This document shows, in pieces, positions 19,301 through 26,465 of a DNA stretch of 64,000 nt (its first letter is position 1; the number at the start of each line of letters is the position of its first letter). The DNA comes from Streptomyces sennicomposti (GTDB taxonomy: Bacteria > Actinomycetota > Actinomycetes > Streptomycetales > Streptomycetaceae): positions 1-64,000 of the forward strand of contig NZ_JAIOAB010000001.1 of the NCBI RefSeq assembly GCF_019890635.1, in the 5' to 3' direction. The notes under the pieces were generated by a model. The model saw nothing but the letters and a program-made list of their open reading frames with translations, was not told the origin of the DNA and searched no databases. The translations under genes and the position numbers were made by a program.

Positions 19301-22300
19301 GCGAGGGGCAGCCGGTCGCGTACGTGGTGGCCGACGCGGAGACCGACCCGGCCGCCCTGAAGGCGGCGCTGGCCCCCACGCTGCCCGAGTACATGATCCC
19401 GGCCGCGTTCGTCACGCTGGAGTCGATCCCGCTCACCCCGAACGGGAAGGTCGACCGCAAGGCCCTGCCCGCGCCCGGCTCCTCGGCGTTCACGCAGGAG
19501 GCGTACGTGGAGCCGCGCACGCCGCTGGAGCGGCGGGTCGCGCGGGCCTGGCTCGACGCGCTGCCGGTCGCTCAGGTCGGCGTGGAGAACGCCTTCTTCG
19601 ACCTGGGCGGCGACTCGATCCGGGCGGTCACGCTGGTCGGCGTGCTGCGTGCCGAGGGCCTGGACGTGACCGTGCGGGACATCTTCCAGCTGCGGACCGT
19701 CGCGGCGCTGTGCGCGGCCCTGGCGGAGCGGCCGTTGCTCGACGAGGCGGCGCAGCGGGTCGTCGCGCCGTTCGCGCTGCTGCCCGAGGAGGACCGGAAG
19801 CTGCTGCCCGACGGGCTCGCCGACGCCTATCCGCTGGCGCAGAACCAGATCGGGATGGCCGTGGAGATGCTCTCCGGCGACGGCCGCGACAGCTATCACG
19901 ACGTCACCTCCTTCCGGATCAAGGACGAACGGCCTTTCGACGCTGAGGCGTTCCGCCGGGCCGTCGACGAGCTGACCGCGCGGCACGAGATGCTGCGGAC
20001 CTCGGTCCATCTGACCGGGTACTCGGTGCCGATGCAGCTCGTCCACGAGCGGGCGCACGTCCCCGTAGAGGTGCGGGACCTGCGGGACCGCAGCGCGGCG
20101 GACGTCGAGGCGGTGCTGCTCGGGACGGCCGGGCAGGGCGACCTGTTCGACCTGACGCGGGCGCCGCTGCTGCGGATGACGGTGCTCCTGGAGCCGGACG
20201 GGCACTGGACCGTCGTCTTCACCCAGGCCCATCTGATCACCGAGGGCTGGACGTACCACCGGCTCCTGATGGAGCTGGTGACCTGCTACCGGCGGGTGCG
20301 CGACGGGCTCGCACCGGAGCCGTACCGGGCGCCGGCCGTGCGCTACGCGGACTTCGTGGCCGAGGAGCTCGCCTCGCTCGGCTCGGCGGACGACCGGGCG
20401 TACTGGCAGTCCGTCATCGCGGACCGGGTCCCCTTCGCCTTCCCCGACAGCTGGGGCGGTGCGCAGGACGCCGCGGACGACACGAAGGACGTCGTCGTCG
20501 GCCTCGCGGATCTCCAGCCCGCGCTGCGGCGGCTCGCCGCGGACGCCCAGGCCTCCGTGAAGAGCGTGCTGCTCGCGGCGTTCGTCAAGGTCATGGGGGC
20601 GCTCACGGACGAGCGGGACGTCCATGTCGGCCTCGTGTGCGACACCAGGCCCGAGCGGATCGGCGCCGACCGGGTGCACGGGATGTACCTCAACACCGTG
20701 CCGTTCCCGGTGGACCGGAGCGCGCCGAGCTGGCGCGACCTGGTGCGGTCGGTGTTCCGGCAGGAGGTCGGTCTGTGGCCGCACCGCCGCTACCCGATGC
20801 CGGCGCTGCAGCGGTCCTGGAGCTCCGGCCGGCTGATCGACACCATCTTCAACTTCGTGGACTTCCACGGGGTCGACACCGACGTCGTGGACGTCGCGGC
20901 GGGGCGCGGCGGCAATCTGCGCACCGAGTTCGCGCTGAACGTGATCGCCCGGCCCGACCGGCTCGGCCTGAGCCACGACCCGCGCGCCATGTCCCGGGCC
21001 CAGGCCGAACTCGTCGGCCGGATGCTGCGGGCCGTCCTGGAGGCGATGGCGGCCGACCCGCGGGGCGACGCCCGCGGCCCGCTGCCGCTCGGCGCGGCGC
21101 CGGCCGCAAAGCCGCCCGCGCACGTCGCGGCGACGCTGCACGAGCTGGTCGGGGAGCGGGCGGCCCGGTACCCGGAGCGCCTCGCGGTCGTGTCGGGGGA
21201 CGTCTCCCTCTCGTACGCGGAACTCGACCGGCGCGCGGCCCGGGTGGCCGCACGGCTGGCCGCGCGGGGCGCGGGTCCGGGGAGCGTGGTCGGCGTGCAC
21301 GTCGAACGCTCCGCCGACCTCGTCGTCGCACTGCTCGGCGTGCTGAAGTCCGGCGCGGCCTTCCTGCCCCTCGACCCCGCGCTGCCCACGGCCCGGCTCA
21401 CCGCGTACGCGGCCGACGCGGGGGCCCGGATCGCGGTGTGCGGGGCGGGGCTCGAACTGCCGGGCCTGGTCGGCGTGGAGCCGGCCGGGGACGACGGGCC
21501 GGCTCCGGCCACGTCCGCGGCGGCGGGCGGACGCGCCTACGTGATCTACACGTCCGGTTCGACGGGACGTCCCAAGGGCGTCGCCGTGGGCCACGCCCAG
21601 GCGGCCACGGTCGTGACGGCCGCCCTGGAGCGGATCGGTGTGGCGGAGGGCGAGGTGTGGGCGATGACCCACTCTCCCGCGTTCGACGTGTCGGTCTTCG
21701 AGGTCTTCGGCGCGCTGCTGTCGGGCGGCACGCTGGTCGTGCCCGACCTCGGCACCACCCGCTCGCCCCGCGAGCTGCTCGATCTGATCGGCGACCGGGG
21801 CGTGAGCGTGCTGTGCCAGACGCCCACGGCGCTGCGCGGTCTGACGGAGCTGGTCGCGCGGGGGGCGCAGCCCCGGGTCCGTACGGTGGTGCTGGCCGGG
21901 GAGCAGGTGCGCTTCGCGGAACTGGCCCCCTGGGCGGACCACTTGGAGCACACGGCGCTCTTCAACCTGTACGGCCCGACGGAGGCCACCGTGTACGCCA
22001 CGGCGCACCGCATCACGCGGGACGACATCGCCCGGGGTGCGCGCAGCGTCATCGGCCGCCCCCTGCGCGGCGTCCTCGCCGAGCCGCGGGACGCGGCGGG
22101 GCATCCGGTGCCGGACGGTGTCCCCGGCGAGCTGTATCTCGGGGGCGTGGGCGTGGCCGAGGGCTACTTCGGTGACCCCGGGGCCACCGCCGAGCGGTTC
22201 GTCCCGGATCCGTCGGGCACGCCCGGAGTCCGCTGGTTCCGTACCGGCGACCGGGTGCGCCGGCTCCCGGACGGCTCGCTGGAGTTCCTCGGCAGGTCGG

Positions 22301-22824
22301 ACGGCCAGCTGAAGATCCGTGGACACCGGGTCGAGCCCGGCGAGGTCGCCGCGGCGCTGCTCGCCACCGGTCTGGTCACCGAGGCGGCCGTGACGGCGGT
22401 CGACGGCGACCTGGTGGCCTACGCGGTGGCGCCGCGGGCGACCCCCGCCGGCCTGCGCGGGGCGCTGGCCCGGGTACTGCCGGAGCCGATGATCCCGTCC
22501 GCGTATGTGCTCCTGGACCGGATCCCGCGCACGCTCACCGGCAAGACCGACCGGCGCGGCCTGCCGGCGCCGGGCTCCGACGCGTACGTCAAGGCCGAGC
22601 CGGTCGCCGCCCGGACGCCGCTGGAGGAACGCGTCGTGGCCGCCTGGCGCGAGGTCCTCCCGGTGGCGGACTTCGGCGTCGAGGACGACTTCTTCGACCT
22701 CGGCGGCGACTCGATCCGCGCCTATCGCTCGACGGAGGCGCTCCGCCGGGCCGGCGTGAACGTCTCGGTGCGGGAGGTCTTCACCTACCGCACGGCGGCA
22801 AGGCTCTGCACGGCACTCGGCTAG
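13384..22824 (+). CDS. Trimodular NRPS, C-A-T-C-A-T-C-A-T
   Basis: 3146 residues. C1 at about 40-470 with HHIACDAWS at 170; A1 about 496-985; T1 Ser near 1027; C2 from 1096; A2 about 1540-2035; T2 near 2078; C3 from 2148; A3 about 2586-3070; T3 near 3108. There is no thioesterase. C2 and C3 lack canonical HHxxxDG: they read CHPILEG (1232-1238) and AHLITEG (2282-2288), keeping the second His but with Glu for Asp. By alignment to GrsA the A-domain codes are about DVPKVGEVGK (A1, Asx/Dap-like clade), DVWEVTADDK (A2, like diaminobutyrate/Dap codes) and DVFCVALVYK (A3, not recognised). A2 fits the SbnA/SbnB supply. A good RBS (GGGAGAGG) precedes ATG 13384. Substrate calls are predictions. Confidence 0.95.
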   Translation: MTPKESTTTPAADDVRARLLRQRLAGGGRRARAGIEPADRSGHLPLSFGQEQMWFLSRLDPDSTEYLVPVAFRLRGPLDEAALGRAWDAMTARHEILRTRHVLTGTEPEQLVDAPRTGTLAVTRAASEADARAVVEGECARPFDLAADWPTRAGLIRIADDDHVLLLVSHHIACDAWSTGILVSELSTAYAAFAEGRDLPLAPPALQYADFAAWQRGQASGERFARRLSYWKTRLAGLEPLELPFDRPRPPVRGHGGAEVDLVLSDAVADRVRAVAEAQDTTVFTVLLAAYQLLLGRYTGRREAAVGTVVSGRGRPELQGMLGYGVNTLVLRNRWGAGDSFAELVAAAKRGSLDAYDNQAVPFAKVVAEVEPERDLSRTPVYQAVFTMHEGGGAGPALPGITAEPFLADGGVARCDLELQVRDSRTGPLTGRLIYATDLFDRETVDRMGRHLAGLLDALTATPERPVSALEILDDGERDRFLAAGRGAAGGPHRSVLERFTEQAAATPDAPAVTGAGTATFQELDDRAGVIAGRLAREGVAVESVVGVLLDRGPDLLAAMLGAWRAGGGYVPLDPEYPAERWAALLADSGAQALVTDRARAARLAGEFEGTIVVVDEADPRDAAPAPRVPPGPDALAYIIYTSGSTGRPKGVQISHSALAVHLDWVLSEYIGDAGCTGAPLFSTVSSDVVVPVLYGPLLAGLPVHMLPQNLDLADLGRELALGAPYAFVKLTPGHLDMLGHQLADADVNGLAHVVVTGGDALLGPTAERWDALLGAGRLINEYGPTEITVGNSTHPVAGPQREVVPIGRPIPATTMYVLDASLCPVPPGVVGEVCVGGAGVARGYVGRPEATAEKFLPDPFGAPGARIYRTGDLGRVLLDGSVEFAGRVDRQLKIRGYRVEPAEVEAALTAHPSVTEARVLAVDGRLASYYVPAGAEPASAELRDWLSRTLPEYMVPGAFQALERIPLTPAGKLDAAALPAPGPAADAAGTAPRTPLEQQVAAVWAEILPVADVGVHDSFFDLGGDSIRAVALVGALRTAGHDVSVRDVFAHHCVAGLCDFLAARPALAQGRDQSVAPFSLISDEDRARLPEGATDAYPLSQNQIGMLVEMLADEQNSYHNVTSFRIKDPEPFSLDAWREAARIAVARHEILRTSLHLAGYTAPMQVVHGEAVMPVDMEVLGPLPEEELRAALAAYAARDRAELFDLGTPTLMRVFAHVTDDGGYWLSITECHPILEGWGHHTLIMELLDLYARLRDGREPAPFERPAVRFADFIAAELASIDSADDRAYWKGVTSGYAPMRVPVGWGDPTLPIGSRYLVRRTPWAHLEDGLRRLARAADASLKSVMVAAYTKVMSQLTDEPAFHTGLVCDARPEAAGADTVYGMYLNTLPFPVDRGARTWRELVSRTFAREVELWPHRRYPLPLIQRDVPGRQRLVNVYFNYQDFRQVDTDLVGMAGTDDSPTEFPLTVSSRVGHIWVTADPRFVDERNADRIASMFAAVLESMAADPEADARAVRLPAGERRQLAAWTEKVRTPLTLDVPLTVAGFARETPDAPALTDDSGTLSYRELDARAGRLARRLADANVGPETVVAVCMDRSADLVVSVLAVLRAGAAWLPLDPSLPVDRLDYMLSDSGARLLLTGRGAPAALTAGRVMRFEEPTDPDSGPVPAGLPADPAHLAYVIYTSGSTGRPKGVQVHRRGMGNHLLAKAEDLALTAADSTVQNASQGFDVSVWQMLAGLVTGGRTRVVDQTAVLDPKALFALVADESVTVLEVVPSLLRAALDLWDLGTPAPALGALRRLVVTGEELPPDLCARWFARYPGIPLVNAYGPTECSDDITHAILTAEDAPADRVPIGKVVRNTELYVLDGELQRVPVGVAGELYAGGAGVARGYGGRPALTAERFVPDPFGGRPGDRLYRTGDLARWRPDGSLEYLGRVDDQVKIRGHRVELGEIELAITATGLVGNAVVALREGQPVAYVVADAETDPAALKAALAPTLPEYMIPAAFVTLESIPLTPNGKVDRKALPAPGSSAFTQEAYVEPRTPLERRVARAWLDALPVAQVGVENAFFDLGGDSIRAVTLVGVLRAEGLDVTVRDIFQLRTVAALCAALAERPLLDEAAQRVVAPFALLPEEDRKLLPDGLADAYPLAQNQIGMAVEMLSGDGRDSYHDVTSFRIKDERPFDAEAFRRAVDELTARHEMLRTSVHLTGYSVPMQLVHERAHVPVEVRDLRDRSAADVEAVLLGTAGQGDLFDLTRAPLLRMTVLLEPDGHWTVVFTQAHLITEGWTYHRLLMELVTCYRRVRDGLAPEPYRAPAVRYADFVAEELASLGSADDRAYWQSVIADRVPFAFPDSWGGAQDAADDTKDVVVGLADLQPALRRLAADAQASVKSVLLAAFVKVMGALTDERDVHVGLVCDTRPERIGADRVHGMYLNTVPFPVDRSAPSWRDLVRSVFRQEVGLWPHRRYPMPALQRSWSSGRLIDTIFNFVDFHGVDTDVVDVAAGRGGNLRTEFALNVIARPDRLGLSHDPRAMSRAQAELVGRMLRAVLEAMAADPRGDARGPLPLGAAPAAKPPAHVAATLHELVGERAARYPERLAVVSGDVSLSYAELDRRAARVAARLAARGAGPGSVVGVHVERSADLVVALLGVLKSGAAFLPLDPALPTARLTAYAADAGARIAVCGAGLELPGLVGVEPAGDDGPAPATSAAAGGRAYVIYTSGSTGRPKGVAVGHAQAATVVTAALERIGVAEGEVWAMTHSPAFDVSVFEVFGALLSGGTLVVPDLGTTRSPRELLDLIGDRGVSVLCQTPTALRGLTELVARGAQPRVRTVVLAGEQVRFAELAPWADHLEHTALFNLYGPTEATVYATAHRITRDDIARGARSVIGRPLRGVLAEPRDAAGHPVPDGVPGELYLGGVGVAEGYFGDPGATAERFVPDPSGTPGVRWFRTGDRVRRLPDGSLEFLGRSDGQLKIRGHRVEPGEVAAALLATGLVTEAAVTAVDGDLVAYAVAPRATPAGLRGALARVLPEPMIPSAYVLLDRIPRTLTGKTDRRGLPAPGSDAYVKAEPVAARTPLEERVVAAWREVLPVADFGVEDDFFDLGGDSIRAYRSTEALRRAGVNVSVREVFTYRTAARLCTALG

Positions 22825-22843
22825 CGCCTCTCGTGCGGATCAC

Positions 22844-22873
22844 GCCGGGCCGTCCCTGAGGGGGCGGCCCGGC
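22844..22873 (+). terminator. Terminator hairpin after NRPS gene
   Basis: Perfect 9-bp stem GCCGGGCCG / CGGCCCGGC, 12-base loop, 20 bp after the stop codon. Confidence 0.7.
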
Positions 22874-22941
22874 GGTGTTCTGTGCGCGCGGCTCCTGAGG
22901 GGCGGCCCGGCGGTGTTCTACGGGTGCGGCTCTCGTCGTGA

Positions 22942-23042
22942 CTGGTCGCGCGGTTCCCCGCGCCCCTGAGGCATGCGCTGCGCGCAGCCTCCCCCGGGCG
23001 AGCGGAGCTCGCACCCGGGGGCGCGGGGAACCGCGCGACCAG
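22942..23042. repeat. Long inverted repeat (25-bp perfect arms)
   Basis: Arms at 22942-22966 (begins CTGGTCGCGCGG) and 23018-23042 are exact reverse complements. A nested stem CCCGGGCGAGC/GCTCGCACCCGGG lies between them. This sequence family is common as an intergenic terminator-like repeat in Streptomyces chromosomes. Confidence 0.75.
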
Positions 23043-23082
23043 CCCCCACCGGCCCGCGGCCGACCGCGCCGGGCCACAAGCG

Positions 23083-23117
23083 ACAGGCCCTCCTCCCGGT
23101 GCGGGAGAAGGGCCTGT
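23083..23117 (-). terminator. Terminator hairpin after MFS gene
   Basis: ACAGGCCCT / AGGGCCTGT stem extended by CTCCC/GGGAG, 26 bp beyond the MFS stop codon. Confidence 0.75.
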
Positions 23118-23142
23118 GGCGCGGAGGGAACCGGCGGTGGTG

Positions 23143-24378
23143 TCACTGACGGCGGATCGACGGGCTGAGGGCGGCCGCCAGGGTGCAGAGCAGCAGGGCC
23201 GCCGAGACGCCCAGCAGGACCGTGCCGGTACTGAAGGCCGCCAGGAGGAAGCCGGCTGCCAGGGCGCCGAGGGAGTTGGCGCCCCAGGAGGACAGCATGA
23301 CGGCGCTCATCGCCTTGCCGTGGATCTCGTCGGGCACCAGCTGCGCCATGTACGCGCCGGCGCCGACGTTGAGCGCCGCACCGGCCGCGGACATCGCGGC
23401 GTACAGCACGAGCATCGCCCAGTACCGCGTGGTGAGGGCCGCCACGGGCACCAGCACCGACCAGGTCGCCAGCGTGCCGATGAGGATGTTCGGCAGGCGG
23501 ATCCCGGTCAGGAGCTTGCCGCCCGAGAGCGCGCCGACGACCCCGCCGACGCCCGAGACCAGGCCGATCAGACCGACCTGCGCCGCCGAGCCGCCCTGGT
23601 CCTTGATGACCACCAGCGGGGCCATGTTGACGATCTGGAAGAGGAGGTTGGTGACCGCCACCACGCCGATCGCCGCGCGCAGGAACTTCTGGCCCCACAG
23701 CCAGGACAGCCCCTGCATCACCTCCGCCTTCCAGTCCCGCTCCCCCGGCGCGCGCTCCTCCTGGAACGGCGTCTTGACCAGCCGGAGGTTGATCAGGGAC
23801 AGCAGATGGCCGGCCGCGACCGCCCCGAAGGGCAGCCAGCCGGCGACGGCGAACGCGGCGCCGCCGACCGGCTGCCCGAGCAGGCCCGCGGCCCGGCCGC
23901 GCGCCTCGTTCTGGGCGAGGGCGGACGGCAGATGGTCCTCGTGGACGACGTTCCTGACGGCGGTGCGCTCCGCCAGCTGGTAGAAGATCGTCGCCGCTCC
24001 GTCCACGAAGGCGGCGACGAGGAGGTGCGGCAGCCACACCGCGTCGGCCACGATCGCGGCCACCACACTGACCATGGTGGCGAGCCCGACCATGTTGCAC
24101 ACGAGCATGAGACGGCGCCGGTCCCAGCGGTCGACCACGACGCCGGCCGGCAACTGCAGGACCAGCATGGGCAGCAGCCCGGCGAAGGCGACGAGACCGG
24201 CGTCCGCGGCCGTGCCGTCGCCCCACAGGACCAGCAGCGGATACGCGATCACGCCGATGCGCGCGCCGAATTGGGTGGCCCCCGCGCCGGTCCACAGCAG
24301 CAGGAAGTCGCGGTTGCGCCGCAACGGCGGCGGCGCGCCGGCCCGGGCCGGCGCGCCGCTCGGTGTCGTCGTGGTCAT
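23143..24378 (-). CDS. MFS exporter
   Basis: 411 residues with about 12 hydrophobic segments, starting LRRNRDFLLLWTG as in the EntS/enterobactin-exporter-like branch of MFS. The loop 2-3 motif is VVVDRWDRRRLML (the GxxxDRxxRR signature). Its ATG (24378) overlaps the stop of the carbamoyltransferase gene by 4 bp, so it is the third gene of an mbtH-carbamoyltransferase-MFS operon. It is likely a product or intermediate exporter and self-protection factor. A terminator follows. Confidence 0.88.
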   Translation of the reverse strand: MTTTTPSGAPARAGAPPPLRRNRDFLLLWTGAGATQFGARIGVIAYPLLVLWGDGTAADAGLVAFAGLLPMLVLQLPAGVVVDRWDRRRLMLVCNMVGLATMVSVVAAIVADAVWLPHLLVAAFVDGAATIFYQLAERTAVRNVVHEDHLPSALAQNEARGRAAGLLGQPVGGAAFAVAGWLPFGAVAAGHLLSLINLRLVKTPFQEERAPGERDWKAEVMQGLSWLWGQKFLRAAIGVVAVTNLLFQIVNMAPLVVIKDQGGSAAQVGLIGLVSGVGGVVGALSGGKLLTGIRLPNILIGTLATWSVLVPVAALTTRYWAMLVLYAAMSAAGAALNVGAGAYMAQLVPDEIHGKAMSAVMLSSWGANSLGALAAGFLLAAFSTGTVLLGVSAALLLCTLAAALSPSIRRQ

Positions 24379-25343
24379 CTGAGAGACACCTCATCCGTCT
24401 CGGCGGGATTCATCATGGGCGCGCCGTGGCACCACTCGAGGACCGCCATGGCGCTGTGCATCTTGTTCTCGGCCTGCTGGAAGGCCAGGCTCATCGGCCC
24501 GTCGAGGACCTCCGCGGTGACCTCCTCGCCCCGGTGGGCGGGCAGGTCGTGCAGGAAGACCGCGTCCGGGCTGCCCTTCCACAGCGACCGGTCGACCCGG
24601 AACGGCCGGAAGGTCTCCCGCCAGTCGGCGTCGGGCTTGCTGGTGCCCGTGGTCTGCCAGCGCGTGGTGTAGACGACGTCGAAGCCGCCGGGCGCGGGGT
24701 CCATCGCGTGCAGCTCGGTGACCTTGGCCCCGTACTGCCCGGCGTGGGTCTGGGCGCGCTCGAGGATCAGCGGGTCCAGGCCGTAGCCGGGTGGCGTACG
24801 CAGCTCCAGTTCCACCCCGGGGGTGCGGCCGAGCGCGAGCGCCAGGGCCGCCGCGGTGTTGTTGCCCTCGCCGACGTACAGGACGCGCAGCCCGTCGAGC
24901 GAGCCGAAGTGGCGGCGCAGCGTGGTCAGATCGGCCAGCCCCTGGGTGGGGTGCTCCTCCGCCGTCATCGCGTTGACCACCGGCAGACCGTGCCGGTCGG
25001 CCCACTCCTGGAGTTCGGCGGTCGGCTGCCCGGTGCGGGCGACGAGCAGGTCGAGCATGCCCGCGAGCACCCGGCCGGTGTCCCCGGCCGCCTCACCGGT
25101 GTTGGTCTGCAGATCACCGGGCCCGAAGCTGATCACCTGGGCGCCGAGCCGCAGCGCCGAGGACCAGAACGCGGTCCTGGTCCTCGTCGACGTCATCGCG
25201 AAGTAGACGCCCACCACCTGCCCGGCCAGCGGCTGCCGGTGGACGGAGGTGCCCGCGCTGTGGGAGACGCCCCGGCGCACGATCTGCTCCAGATCGTCGT
25301 CGCCGAGGTCCTCCAGGGACACCAGCTTGCGTACGGAACTCAT
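24375..25343 (-). CDS. Ornithine-carbamoyltransferase-like enzyme, probable carbamoylation of a Dap residue
   Basis: 322 residues, aspartate/ornithine carbamoyltransferase fold. The carbamoyl-phosphate loop STRTRT (about 52-57) and HPTQGLADL are intact. The acceptor side is changed: the ornithine-binding HCLP is HDLP (HDLPAHRGEE), and the SMG loop region reads TTRWQTTGTS. So the amine acceptor is probably not ornithine. It sits between mbtH and an exporter gene with 4-bp overlaps on both sides. In viomycin and capreomycin clusters an OTC homologue (VioL-type) carbamoylates Dap to a ureido residue. With sbnA/sbnB here the same chemistry, giving beta-ureidoalanine, is the most likely role (inference). 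Confidence 0.85.
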   Translation of the reverse strand: MSSVRKLVSLEDLGDDDLEQIVRRGVSHSAGTSVHRQPLAGQVVGVYFAMTSTRTRTAFWSSALRLGAQVISFGPGDLQTNTGEAAGDTGRVLAGMLDLLVARTGQPTAELQEWADRHGLPVVNAMTAEEHPTQGLADLTTLRRHFGSLDGLRVLYVGEGNNTAAALALALGRTPGVELELRTPPGYGLDPLILERAQTHAGQYGAKVTELHAMDPAPGGFDVVYTTRWQTTGTSKPDADWRETFRPFRVDRSLWKGSPDAVFLHDLPAHRGEEVTAEVLDGPMSLAFQQAENKMHSAMAVLEWCHGAPMMNPAETDEVSLR

Positions 25344-25552
25344 CGGGCGGCGGCCATCCGGCGTCGCAGGCTCGCCGGACGCAGGTCGGTCCAGATCAGG
25401 CCGATCCGCTCCAGGCACTCGGCCTTGGTGCCCTCGGTGCCCTCCTGGCGCCAGCCGGCCGGAAGGTCCCGGTCGGCCCACCAGATGGAGTACTGCTCCT
25501 CGTCGTTCAGTACCACGAGGTAACGGCGGTCGTCGGTTTCCTCAGCGTGCAT
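25340..25552 (-). CDS. MbtH-like protein
   Basis: 70 residues. The family signature appears as VVLNDEEQYSIWWADRDLPA then GWRQEGTEGTKAECLERI and WTDLRPASLR. MbtH proteins bind and stabilise NRPS adenylation domains. ATG 25552 follows GGCAGGAA. The stop overlaps the next gene start by 4 bp. It is first in its operon, with a candidate SARP-like box about 75 bp upstream, and probably chaperones A domains of all three NRPSs. Confidence 0.95.
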   Translation of the reverse strand: MHAEETDDRRYLVVLNDEEQYSIWWADRDLPAGWRQEGTEGTKAECLERIGLIWTDLRPASLRRRMAAAR

Positions 25553-25626
25553 TTCCTGCCTCCGGTGAACAGGTGAGCGAACAAGGGGTCCATGCGAGGA
25601 CGGACCCTGCCGAGTCTTCGGAGACC

Positions 25627-25644
25627 GCCATAACCGAGCCATAT
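25627..25644 (-). promoter_or_regulatory. Candidate SARP-like box (TATGG type) of the mbtH operon
   Basis: Minus strand ATATGGC-TCGG-TTATGGC, 7-4-7 with 11-bp period, and 8 bp later AAGACT (25618-25613), an NANNNT hexamer. Confidence 0.55.
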
Positions 25645-25685
25645 TCGCTGTGCATTCAGGACATCTCAACTAGCCGTCGTCGCAG

Positions 25686-25703
25686 CATGGTTGGGATATA
25701 GAT
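25686..25703 (+). promoter_or_regulatory. Candidate SARP-like box of ABC transporter operon
   Basis: CATGGTT-GGGA-TATAGAT; only the second heptamer is a good match. The -10-like TACCGT (25712-25717) starts exactly 8 bp after it, and ATG 25725 follows 7 bp later, reproducing the leaderless geometry. Confidence 0.5.
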
Positions 25704-25724
25704 CGGACATCTACCGTCCCGTGC

Positions 25725-26465
25725 ATGCATATGGGAACGCCAATGGTGCGGCTCGAGGCCGTCAGCAGAGGATTCGGCAAACGGGACAACCGGGTCAACG
25801 CCCTCAACGAGGTGACGGTCGACTTCCCCGAGGGCGCCTTCACCGCGGTGATGGGCCCCTCCGGCTCGGGCAAGTCGACGCTGCTGCAGTGCGCGGCGGG
25901 CATCGACCGGGTCGACTCCGGCGAGGTCACGCTCGCCGGCACCCCCCTGGCCGGCCTGAGCGAGACCGCCCTGACGAAGCTCCGGCGCCACCATGTGGGC
26001 TTCATCTTCCAGGCCTTCAACCTCGTCCCGTCCCTGACCGCACGGCAGAACGTGGCTCTGCCGCTGATGCTCGCGGGCGAGAAGCCCAAGCGGAAGGACG
26101 TGGACGGGGCACTGGAACGGCTCGGTCTGGGCGAGCGCAAGCAGCACCGCCCCGGCGAGCTGTCCGGCGGCCAGCAGCAGCGCGTCGCGATCGCGCGGGC
26201 GCTGCTCACCCGCCCGAAGGTGCTGTTCGCCGACGAGCCGACCGGCGCCCTGGACTCCAAGTCGTCGCGTCAGGTCATGGAGCGGCTGCGTGAACTCGTC
26301 GACCAGGACGGACAGACGATCATCATGGTGACGCACGACCCGGTCGCCGCGTCCGTCGCCGACCAGATCGTCTTCCTCGCGGACGGCAGGATCGCCGGCT
26401 GGCTCGAGTCGCCGACTCCCGAGCTGGCCGCCGAGCGCATCACCAAGCTGGAGAAGTCATGGTGA
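25725..26465 (+). CDS. ABC transporter ATP-binding protein (MacB/LolD type)
   Basis: 246 residues. Walker A GPSGSGKST (about 46), Q-loop FIFQAFNLVPSLTARQNV, signature LSGGQQQRVAIARALL and Walker B VLFADEPTGALDSKSS are complete. The start is ambiguous: ATG 25725, 25731 or 25743; none has a Shine-Dalgarno, and 25725 fits a leaderless transcript. The stop overlaps the permease start by 7 bp. Together they form a MacB-like mechanotransmission exporter, probably for resistance or export of the peptide. Confidence 0.92.
   Translation: MHMGTPMVRLEAVSRGFGKRDNRVNALNEVTVDFPEGAFTAVMGPSGSGKSTLLQCAAGIDRVDSGEVTLAGTPLAGLSETALTKLRRHHVGFIFQAFNLVPSLTARQNVALPLMLAGEKPKRKDVDGALERLGLGERKQHRPGELSGGQQQRVAIARALLTRPKVLFADEPTGALDSKSSRQVMERLRELVDQDGQTIIMVTHDPVAASVADQIVFLADGRIAGWLESPTPELAAERITKLEKSW

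Larger units (their letters stand above)
22825..23142. other. Convergent intergenic region rich in terminator structures
   Basis: 318 bases between the NRPS gene (plus) and the MFS gene (minus), containing only hairpins and inverted repeats, listed separately. No gene seen. Confidence 0.7.

Noticed and set aside
13297..22326. 3009-residue open frame on the minus strand opposite NRPS1
   Set aside because: GC-rich antisense shadow: His/Arg/Gly-rich translation without domains, fully overlapping a well-supported NRPS gene. Similar long shadows at 29730-35531, 35619-37733 and 41544-44876 were dropped for the same reason.
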